64,000 nucleotides of DNA from Agelas oroides (Eukaryota; Porifera; Demospongiae; Agelasida; Agelasidae), in the NCBI GenBank assembly GCA_949130485.1, contig OX422195.1:8982029-9046028 (forward strand), in the 5' to 3' direction. The number at the start of each line of letters is the position of its first letter. Within the stretch, counting starts at the first letter, position 1. A model generated the notes under the pieces. That model worked only from the letters and a program-made list of their open reading frames with translations. It did not search any database and was not told the origin of the DNA. The position numbers were made by a program, and so were the translations under genes. Positions 22,860 to 32,239 of this stretch are shown here, one piece after another.

Positions 22860-25641
22860 TTAACTGCAGTTGTGACATAGCCATACATAGTCAGCTTGAT
22901 CAAAAACTATGTCTGGAATGTCTTCGCAGTCTCGATGAAACCACTCGTTGCAAATGTGGCATGAGACAAGTGGTCCTCTGACATCGTCCTTTTTGTTCCA
23001 GGGCAGTCTGCAGGAACAATAGACTGGAACCTTCTGCTTCCGCATGACTCTTCTCCTCCCCAGTCGCCTCTGTCTCTGTGCAAGGGGAAATGGCAAGAGC
23101 TCTCCGTCCTCAAATGAAGAACATAAATGCTCCCGCATGCTCTTCTGGTCGAATGTGGTCAGGTGGGGATCTAGCCCAGCACATAGAACCTGGGCGAAAG
23201 CAACCGCAAAGAGGCTACAGTCAGATGCTCCTGACTGATGCTGAACATCAATGAGTCGGATCTCGAACTCCCAGTCACTTGTGTGCAAAATGACGGCTAG
23301 CTGCTCCTTCAGCTTTGTAAGGGCTGCCTTTGTCATGCAAGCTGGGAGGCTGTCATAGACATCAACAACGCCAGGTGAGCAGTTGACATTTGAGGCACAC
23401 ACCCAGTGCTTTCTGCAGATGTTGATCACCTGGACAAAGTCTTGTGGCTGTGATGTCCATATCTGTTTTTCAGAAAGAAGAACAGGATCCTGCAGACCAG
23501 CTTGTGTTGGATGCTGTTTATGGAGCAAAGTATTGACAGCACTCATGTGCTTGTCAGTGAGCCAGTCTCCGTTCAGAAGTTCACTTTTGTCAACTTCGTT
23601 CAGGCACAGCTCCACAATCCAAGGCTTAATTTTCTTCTGTTTTGTCTTACGTTCTTTGTCTGCATCAATGGCATTTTGCTTGGTGTTCCCTGCCTGAAGT
23701 AGACTACTGCTAAGGTGGTTAGGCGTGGAGCAAGCATTTGGAGACCCTAGGGAATCAATGGTGGACAATGACTGGCTGCTGGTCTTGGCATCAGGTGACA
23801 TTAGATGGTCTGCACCTGGTGACAGGCAGCCTAGGGAATCAGCTGAGGTGTTAGTCTTGGCATTACCAGCAGGTGGCTCATTCCCAGCATCATGAGCAGG
23901 TTCATTGTAGGGCTTCAAGTGGGAACCAGTCACTCTCACCACCACCTCTGAGTTGGCAACGAGTTGCAGGAGATATGTACCCTTTGGAAGAATCTTGAGG
24001 ATCTTATAGGGGCCCACGTAACGATGGTCAAGCTTTCCTCCTTTACGCTTCTTTCGAAGGAAATCTTTTTTGAGCACCAATGCATCCACCTGATAGCACT
24101 CTGGACAGGCATGTTTCCTGTCATAGTGATCTTTTTGCTTTTCTTGTGCTGCAAGGATGTTTGCCTTTGCCTCCTCCAAGCGCTTCTGTCGTTCATTCTG
24201 TAACCTGGTGAAGTCATCAAGCTCATTTACAGGTACATCATCAAGGTGCTTCCTGAGCATTTCTTCTGGACCCGCTTTGCGTAACTCAATATCGATTGGT
24301 AGCGTAGCTCTGCGTCCAAACATGAGCTCGAAAGGGCTAAACTTGCTCGATTCATGCCTTGATGTGTTATAGGCAAAAACACATGTGTCTAAATATGAAC
24401 TCCAGGCTTCCTTCTTTGACTCTGTGACCTTGACAAGCATATTTTGTAGGGTCTGATTGTACCGCTCATCAAGTCCATTAGCCTAAAAATAAAGATGAAT
24501 ACAGAGTCAAATGTAGGAGTCAGAGAAAACAGTAGCATAGCTAAATCAAACATGAATTACTAACTACACTGAAGCCATAATTATAGCACATCGCTGCAAC
24601 AAACTTTATACATGTACTTAATGAATTACAGATTAGATTTACATTACCTGTGGATGATAAGCAGTTGTCAGACGTCGATTAATGCCAAGCAGAGTCATCA
24701 TTTCTGTATCCAACTGGTTGTTAAATTCTCGGCCCTGGTCGGACACTACCACCTGAGGAAGGCCCATCCGCATGAAAATCTGTTGACACAGAAAAAAATT
24801 TACAGACATTTAATCACATGAGCCTAATTACAAAAGAGAGCTTACTCTTCATCAAAGCTTGCACATAAGAAACAATTACCTTGAATAGAGCTGCTGCAAC
24901 TCCATTGGCAGATTTGTCGGGTGTTGGAACAGCTTCAACCCACTTTGTGAAGTAGTCACTTAGTGTGAGGATGTACCGGCTACCATCCTCAGCGGGTGGT
25001 GTCAAGGGGCCCACAAAATCAATTCCAAGCTGATGCCATGGTGACTTTACTGCAATGGGATGTAGCTCTGGGACACCAGTGGTCATTTTTCTGTTCATTC
25101 GTTGACATACATCGCAGGTTGAAATCTATTAAAATGGAAGGAAATACTATCATTCAGTAACTACATCAAAAATACAAACACAAAATTGAACTACATACCA
25201 TATCCTGGACGTCTTTCACTACTCCATGCCACATGAAGCGTTCCTTGATCTTGTATAAAGTCTTTGACTTTCCAAGGTGACCAGCAGTGGGGTCCACATG
25301 GCATGCATGAAGAACTTTCTTCTGTTCTTCCTTACTTTGGATAAACCGCAGCAGCACTTCTCCCTGTATGCATGGTGGGTAGGCATTAATTGGAAAATTT
25401 ACTACAGCACCTATGGTTTCAACCGCCTCACCTTCTCCTTTTGCTTCTTCTTATAGAACAATTCTCCATCCTTGATAATGAATCTCTTTGCCTTGTTTCT
25501 AATGGCTCGCTTCCTGTTCTCTGTCGCACCATTTGGATACCTCCTCTCCGTAAGGTATCGGTAGGCTTGTTCGACTAAGTCCGCATCCCTCTCGTCTGCA
25601 CTTTCGTGGTCCATCCTGCTGGCTCGAAAACGACGAGACAC
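22860..25641 (-). CDS. Ginger transposase: integrase with Ulp1-like protease and PHD finger
   Basis: Five exons join in phase 0 throughout: 25432-25641, 25199-25363, 24880-25125, 24648-24779 and 22860-24482, giving 791 residues with no stop or frameshift. Domains in order: a basic N-terminal region; an H2C2 integrase zinc-binding region (HACHVDPTAGHLGKSKT... then CDVCQRM); a DDE integrase core with first Asp in GIDFVGPL, second in VVSDQGREF and Glu in LDERYNQ; and a chromodomain-like small barrel (RYVGPYKILKILPKGTYLL). A Ulp1/C48-type segment follows with HWVCASNV, VVDVYDS and SGASDCSLFAVAFA, matching the His, Asp and Cys of the family. A C-terminal PHD finger ends CHICNEWFHRDC...WLCHNCS. It should catalyse cut-and-paste movement of the surrounding element; the protease and PHD roles are unknown. 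Confidence 0.9.
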
Positions 25642-25938
25642 AACACCCTAGGTGCCATTTCGTTCGTTTTATGGCGGGTTTGACAGCTACCGATCCGCTA
25701 GGTCAGTAGGTTATGCGCTTCGCGGTACGTATTTACTTCCGGATCAATTTTCCACGTGCGGATCACCCTTTTCAGGAAAAATTGTTCCGGGGGGATCGGT
25801 ATTCCAGCAATTTTGATCCGCCCGGAACATTTTTTTTAACGGAACAATTTTTCCGTGACACCACTATGATGTAATGTACTATGATGTAATGTACTATGAT
25901 GTAATGCAAAAAGAAATGCTGAGTCAGTGAGTCTGCAG

Positions 25939-27737
25939 ATGGCTGGAGCGAGCAGCCTGCTGGAGGAGCTAAGAGGTTAGGCGCCACAACAGCGGAGGGA
26001 ATCAGAATTATTAGGATGTTGCTAATTGAAATATGGGTGGTCTCGTGTGTTGCAGTTCAATACTAGCACTGGGTTAGCTTCGTTCCCGGGCCTTCAAAGA
26101 AGCTGGTCGATGAAAGGTCTGGGAACGAGACTGCTCCGAGCTTGCAACTTACTAATTCACTTGACTTTCATCCAGGAAATAGGTAGGTAGCAGATCCAAA
26201 TACCACAGGGTTTCACATGTACGCACACACACTTGCAGGGCTGCTGCAGCGGCTGAAGACATGTCCTCAGCCCATAGTGGAGGGCCACCCACACCTCACT
26301 CCCTTCTGTGAGACGTTGGAAGCAGTGCTGAGGAATGGACTCAAACGTGAGAAGGCTGACTTGGGGTCAAAAAGCCTGTTCATCCTATCTTTCGTTCTCC
26401 TACTCCCTCTCTCTCCCTCTCTCCTCCCTCTCTCCTCCCTCCCTCCTCCCTCTCTCCTCCCTCTCTCCTCTCCTTCTGCCCCTCCTCCTCCCTTCCTCCT
26501 CCCTCCTCCTCCTTCTCCTCCCTCTCTCTCCTTCTGCCCCTCCTCCTCCCTCTCTCCTTCTGTCCCTCCTCCTCCCTACCTCCTTCTGTCCCTCCTCCTC
26601 CCTACCTCCTTCTGTCCCTCCTCCTCCCTCTCTCCTCCCTCTCTCCTCCCTCCCTCCCTCCCTCCTCCCTCCTCCTCCTTCTCTTCCTCCTCCCTCCTCC
26701 TCCTTCTCTTCTCATGCAGAGCCCAACTCGTGGTTTGGTCTCAACAGGCAAGACTACTGGTCATGGATTGAACCACTACAAGATTACTACTCCTCCTCCC
26801 TCCCTTCCTCTCTCCTCCCTCTCTCCTCCCTCCCTCTCTCCTCCCTCCCTTCCTCTCTCCTCCCTCTCTCCTCCCTCTCTCCTCCCTCCCTTCCTCTCTC
26901 CTCCCTCTCTCCTCCCTCCCTTCCTCTCTCCTCCCTCCCTTCCTCTCTCCTCCCTCCCTTCCTCTCTCCTCCCTCCCTTCCTCCCTCCCTTCCTCTCTCC
27001 TCCCACTCTCCTCCCTCCCTTCCTCCTCCCTTCCTCTCTCCTCCCTCCCTTCCTCCCTTCCTCCTCCCTTCCTCCCTTCCTCCTCCCTCCCTTCCTCCTC
27101 CCTCCCTCCCTCTCTCCTCCCTCCCTTCCTCCCTCCCTCACTCCCCTCTCTCTTGCCCTTCCTCTCCCTCTCCTCCTTCCTCCCTCCCTTCCTCACAGGC
27201 AAGACTACTGGTCGTGGATTGAACCACTTCAAGACTACTACTTTAATGAGAAGTAAGCACACAACTTTGAACTGATGGATAAAAGGGAGATTGAAACCAT
27301 AACAAAGTACCTCTTTCTAATTATAAGACTTCATGTCTGTTTTCAATTTATCTGTCTCCAGACAGAACCCTCTGCTCAGACAAGTGGTGAACGTGGTAGT
27401 ATCATCAACAAAGGTACTATCGCTGCTGCTTGTGTGAATGTTGACAAGCTCATCCTCTTTTTCTCCAGCTGCGCACTGTGCAGGGAAGGGGGAGGTGCTT
27501 CCTGAGGATAGCGCTCTGTCAGAGGCTTATCTCTGTACCCATTGAGCACCTTGTGAGGAACTCCAGACTTACTAGTGTGAGCCGGTTTTCTGTTTTCTTG
27601 CCCTCTTTGCATCATCCTCATTCACCCTCCACACATGCACACACACACTCTCCATACTCCACACCTTCCACACACATGCACACATACACACTCCACACCC
27701 TCCACACACACATGCACATCCACACTCCACACCCTCC

Positions 27738-27779
<42 letters not shown>

Positions 27780-30700
27780 CTGGTACAACAGTGACTCTAT
27801 TATAAGCACTCCTGAACTGAGAAGTGAGGAATAACCACTAGCTATGTTACCATGGTTACAAGCACACATACACACACACACACACTCACACACACACACA
27901 CACACAGAGGTACTGATGTCGCTGTTATTTGAAGTGACAGAGCTCGACTTTAAGCTCAGTGTTGAGAACTCCAGTTTTCTGGATGAAACCTGGACCATCC
28001 CAGTGAGTGAATCTGGTGTGTGTGTACAGTAGGACCTCATTCCTGTTACAGAGGGACGTTGATCACACAAGATAGACAGAAGGTAGACACAAAGGAGACA
28101 GTGGTCGACCATAACATGTCGTGCTGTTGACCCTTCTCTGGTGTCAGTGGTGCTCTGGGCTCCTGGACAAGAGAGGACCTCAAGCCCCTCACTGCCCCTC
28201 GTGTGTCTGCCCTCTGTCTACTTGCTCCTCTCATTATGCTTCACCTCTCGTGGTACTGCACACGCCACACATCTCCCCACACACACTCCTCCCAGGTATG
28301 TCTTTCCGTGTCACTACCGCCCATCAAAACTCTGGATATGATAGTGGGGTAGGTCACATGACAGTGGGGTGGGTCACATGACGATGGGGTAGGTCACATG
28401 ACGGTGGGGTAGGTCACATGACGGTGGGATAGGTCACATGACGGTGGGGTAGGTCACATGACGGTGGGATAGGTCACATGACGGTGGGGTAGGTCACATG
28501 ACGGTGGGGTAGGTCACATGACGGTGGGATAGGTCACATGACGGTGGGGTAGGTCACATGACGGTGGGATAGGTCACATGACGGTGGGGTAGGTCACATG
28601 ACGGTGGGGTAGGTCACATGACGGTGGGGTAGGTCACATGACGGTGGGATAGGTCACATGACGGTGGGATAGGTCACATGACGGTGGGGTAGGTCACATG
28701 ACGGTGGGGTAGGTCACATGACGGTGGGGTAGGTCACATGACAGTAGGTTCAGAAATTGTATCAAACTCTCCACACGAGATATCTGAACATTGCAGGTAT
28801 GTAGAAGACATGGCGCTAATTGTGGGGATTGAGGAAAACTGTCTGGCACAGAAGGTCAGTATCATGGAGGGGCGTGGTCTGTCTAACTTTATGACAGGTG
28901 GGTGTCTATATATCACACGCACAGGCCGGGGTGGATGTGGGTGACGTCCTGGATGAGCTGTGTGGAGAGCCAGTCTTAGACTACATGGGACATGGGAAGG
29001 TAAATTCCTTCTCGCCTCCTCCCATGGGAAGGCAGACCCATCACTCAGTCACCACACTGATGTAACCTCACCTACAGCTCAAGACAATCCTGCTAGCAAA
29101 GTCGCTAGAAGCCACAGAGCTCACCATAGTCAAAGTGAGGCTATTTGTTCTGTTCTTGAGATACACATCCTCACTTCTCTTCCTCTCTCCCCTCCCCTCC
29201 CTCCTCTCCCTCCCTCTCCTCTTCCTCTCTCCCCTCCCCTCTCTCCTCTCCCTCCCTCTCCTCCTCTTCCTCTCTCCCCTCCCCTCTCTCCTCTCCTCTT
29301 CTTCCTCTCTCCCCTCTCACCTCTCCCTCCCTCCCCTCTCACCTCTCCCTCCCTCTCCACCTCTTCCTCTCTCCCCTCCCATCCCTCCTCTCCCTTTCTC
29401 CTCCCTCTCCTCCCCTCCTCTCTCCCCTCATCCATCCGCCCTTCAGAAACATCTCTCAGACGGTTCTCCCTTCTACCCCATCCTCCATCGACATCTGGTG
29501 CATGAGAAGCGCAGCAGAGTGAACCCGCCTCCCTTCAACCAGCCCCCCACACCACGCCGGAAGACCTCAAACATTATGACAGCACACGGAGGATGGTCAG
29601 TGGGTAGATCACTAGGGGGATTCCCCGGGGTTTTCCCTGTATGGTGGCTGGCAGATTTTAGGGGGATTTCCCAGGGTTTTCCCCTGTATGAAACCCTGCT
29701 GGCTTCTCTTTCACAGTACAGAGTACAAGGTGGTGCACCTGGGCAGGGCAGAGAACATACAGAGCAAGGTAGGTGAGCTAAACTGAGCCGACAGTCTCTT
29801 GAACATGTCTAGCCTTGTTCAACTTTCATTAGCTACGTACCTGGGGCTCATTTCCACGGGAGAAAGAGCTTGGCTGCATGCAGAGGAGGTCTGACACTAG
29901 TGATGTCATCTACATCAACATGTGATCCTGATTGCCAAGTTCACTTGGGTTGGGGGGTATTTTCAACCACGCTGAAGCTTGTCTATGAGGTTGAGATCAA
30001 TCACCGTCCTTCATCTAGCTCTCAACAGCTACACAAATGCCATTTGGAGGTCACAAAAGCGTGCAATGTTACTTTTGACTAGCTAGATGCTTTCAGCACC
30101 CACCCCCCCCCCCCCCCCCACCCCCAAACTCATCATGATCTTGGTCATATGGTGTCTCTATTTCTCGTATTGACAGTTTTAGTCCTTGTTATTAATGCAT
30201 AGCTCCCTCCTCTCTCTCCTCCTCTCCCACTCTCCTCTCCCTCCTCCCTCCTTTAGTCCTTGTTATTAATGCATAGCTCCCTCCTCCCTCCTTTAGTCCT
30301 TGTTATTAATGCATAGCTCCCTCCTCTCCCTCCTCCTCTCCCTCCTTTAGTTATTGATGCATAGCCCATGTGACCGTGTTGGACTTCCTCTGTACATGGC
30401 TAGCTACATGTAGCTGTCATGTGGGCCTTGTCAACAGCAACCAGTTTCACCATAACATAGCTGAACGTATTACCTTCACATGTATACACACACACCCATG
30501 CACACATGCACGCACACCCACACACATGCACACACACACACACACACACAGCCCTCAGAGAGGGTTGTTGAACATGCCATATCAAGTGTGCTCAGGGGCA
30601 CTCACATAAGCCAGGTGAGTGAAGGGCTTGCTGGCTTGCTCCTGTGGTATACGGGTGATATATTGTCTACACTCGGCTAACAGGAGGTCATTATCAGGGT

Positions 30701-31872
30701 GTCCCAAACTGAAGTGGCCTTTCTCAATTCACAGAAGGAGGTAAGAAAAACTGTTCCCTTCTCTCCCCTCCCTCCTTCCCCTCTCTCCTCTTCCCTCCTC
30801 CCCTCCCACTCCTCCTCTTCCTCTTCCCCCTCTCTCCTCTCCTCTCCTCTCCTCTCCTCTCCTCTCCTCTCCTCTCCTCTCCTCTCCTCTCCTCTCCTCT
30901 CCTCTCCTCTCCTCTCCTCTCCTCTCCTCTCCCCTCTCCTCTCCTCTCCTCTCCTTCCCTCTCCCTCCTCCCTCCTTCCCTCTCCTCTCCTCTCTCTGAC
31001 TGACTTTTTCTCCCCAGCGACTGATACAGTTTCCCTATGGTCTGGTCTGCGGATGTGGGAGAGGGCTACAACATGACTCGTGCTTTGCACTCATGACAGC
31101 TGGAAATACATCCTCACAAGGGTCACCACCCTCACAAGAGTCACCACCCTCACAAGGATCACCATCCTCACAGGGATCACCACCCTCACAAGAGTCACCA
31201 CCCTCACAAGGATCACCATCCTCACAGGGATCACCACCCTCACAAGAGTCACCACCCTCACAAGGGTCACCACCCTCACAGACATCACCATCCTCACAAG
31301 AGCTACTCCCCTCACAAGAGTCACTACCCACACAAGAGTCACCATCCTCACAAGGGTCACCACCCTCACAAAAGCCACCACCCTCACAGGGAAGAAAGAG
31401 ATTCACTGCCTATATCTTTGAGGCCTCATCCTCTGAACTGGTCAGTTGTACATAAAGACATAAAGAAATATTCTCATTTCCAGGTCACCCCCACCTGGCT
31501 TTCCACCACATGTAAAGCAGACAGCTAGGTGGGAGCCTGGGAACACGGTAGCCTCGTCCCCAGGCCCGTTCGAAAAATCAAACGGGCTCCGATGTTTCGA
31601 ACGGGCCTGAACTGGGCCTGGGAACGAGGCTAGGGAACATGGTTGACATGTCATGGCTTGTTACCTATGTTGTCTTGTACTGCAGGGTCACTACATTTGC
31701 GCTGACATTGGTAAGTTATCGTATCTTACTTCTGGTTTGCATGCTCTGTGTAACGTCTTGAAGTAATAAGCAGATGGAAGCTAAATCTGCTGTCTGTAAG
31801 TGTACCTTTCTTTCTTTTGCAGCCAAAGGATTCAGTCGTACAGAGTGGAGAAAACCCGACAATACTATATGA
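25939..31872 (+). CDS. RUN + PDZ-like + PTB domain protein, family not recognised
   Basis: Exons: 25939-25975, 26239-26346, 26720-26747, 27199-27252, 27362-27413, 27469-27576, 27778-27823, 27908-28002, about 28148-28295 (uncertain), 28805-28854, 28925-28999, 29078-29134, 29447-29595, 29717-29768, 30552-30614, 30684-30740, 31018-31440, 31686-31710 and 31823-31872. All others join in phase. The N-terminal part resembles a RUN domain (FCETLEAVLRNGLK, WFGLN/RQDYWSWI, NPLLRQVVNVVVSSTKLRT). The middle has a PDZ-like core (KAGVDVGDVLDELCGEPVLD). The C-terminal part is PTB/PID-like (TEYKVVHLGRAEN, FLNSQKE, FTAYIFEASSSEL, GHYICADIAKGF). RUN domains bind small GTPases and PTB domains bind NPxY-type peptides, so a trafficking adaptor is inferred. 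An 18-bp minisatellite lies in frame inside the PTB exon. I know no named gene with this order. Confidence 0.78.
26075..26132. repeat. Short foldback of the CCCAGGC family
   Basis: TAGCTTCGTTCCCGGGCCTT faces GGTCTGGGAACGAGACT with a short loop. It sits in the first intron of the RUN/PTB gene. No matching target duplication is seen, so this copy is probably old. Confidence 0.7.
26395..27198. repeat. CT-rich tract with duplicated exon fragment
   Basis: Two long CTCC/CCTT arrays flank a 42-bp segment (26748-26791) that is nearly identical to the true exon start at 27199-27242 (GCAAGACTACTGGTC, GGATTGAACCACT). ORFs spanning the array are a by-product of stop-free pyrimidine repeats. Confidence 0.85.
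28344..28745. repeat. 20-bp minisatellite, about 20 copies, palindromic E-box core
   Basis: Units read GTAGGTCACATGACGGTGGG with G/A variation at one position (GGGGTAGG or GGGATAGG). Each holds the palindrome GTCACATGAC. It lies in an intron of the RUN/PTB gene. Confidence 0.95.
31108..31395. repeat. 18-bp minisatellite inside the PTB exon, about 16 copies
   Basis: Units of the type TCACCACCCTCACAAGAG. In the gene's frame they read as Ser/Pro/Gln-rich hexapeptides (SPPSQE/G). All six frames are open because the unit is a multiple of three without stops, so openness alone does not prove translation. Confidence 0.92.
31549..31632. mobile_element. Foldback MITE with 10-bp near-perfect target duplication
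   Basis: TAGCCTCGTCCCCAGGCCCG faces CTGGGCCTGGGAACGAGGCTA; an inner stem of GTTCGAAA...TTTCGAAC continues the inverted repeat. Flanks gggaacacgg and gggaacatgg differ at one base. Confidence 0.88.
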
Positions 31873-32104
31873 CAATTTGGTGTGTACCACTATACATGGA
31901 GTGTATTCTTTGTACTATATATTGGAGTGAGAAATTTTTAGTTTGTCAAAATTTAATACAACCAAACAAGCTAGTGACAGCAGACACTACAATCATATTT
32001 ATACTTCCAAAAAAAAAATGTCTAAAAAAAACTGGTTTAGTACCAAAGAAAGATGTATTTGTTGGAAATGTGGAGTGGAAAAGTGAGAGGAAAATAAAAA
32101 ATCA

Positions 32105-32186
32105 TGGCAGCGGTGGGATTCGAACCCACGCCACTTTCGTGACTGGTGCCTTAAACCAGCGCCTTAGACCGCTCGGCCACGCTACC
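32105..32186 (-). tRNA. tRNA-Leu (AAG)
   Basis: 82 nt folding as a class II tRNA. The acceptor stem is GGTAGCG/CGCTGCC with discriminator A, the D arm has the A-box GTGGCCGAGCGG, the anticodon stem is CTGGT/ACCAG with loop TTAAGGC giving anticodon AAG, and a long variable arm and a TTCGAATCC T loop (B box) follow. A T6 run just downstream is a Pol III terminator. It lies 53 bp upstream of the ICT1 start codon, on the opposite strand. Confidence 0.96.
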
Positions 32187-32239
32187 ACCTGGTGAATGCC
32201 TACCCCACATTGTATCTTTAACCATGATCCTGAGACAGC

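Larger units (their letters stand above)
22665..25860 (-). mobile_element. Ginger-type DNA transposon, apparently complete
   Basis: A 3196-bp element bounded by TGTCACGGAAAAA and its inverse TTTTTCCGTGACA. Inverted similarity extends for about 130 bp each side in several blocks of ATTGATCC/GGGGGGATC. The ends of the TGTNA type and an integrase instead of a classical transposase fit the Ginger group, DNA transposons related to Gypsy integrases. No reverse transcriptase, protease or gag is present. Flanking tetramers (gtac and ccac) do not match, so a target duplication is not confirmed. Flanks on both sides carry TATGATGTAATGTAC units, so insertion into a short tandem repeat is likely. Confidence 0.85.

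Noticed and set aside
22860-25641. Gypsy-type LTR retrotransposon
   Set aside because: Integrase is Gypsy-like, but there is no reverse transcriptase, RNase H, protease or gag, and the ends are inverted, not direct, repeats.
26217-27256. Long Ser/Pro/Leu ORFs over the CT tract
   Set aside because: Open only because pyrimidine repeats contain no stop codons; they run through clear splice sites and both strands show them.
28344-28745. CRISPR-like array
   Set aside because: Units are contiguous without unique spacers and the genome is eukaryotic; it is a minisatellite. The same holds for the array at 34753-35244.
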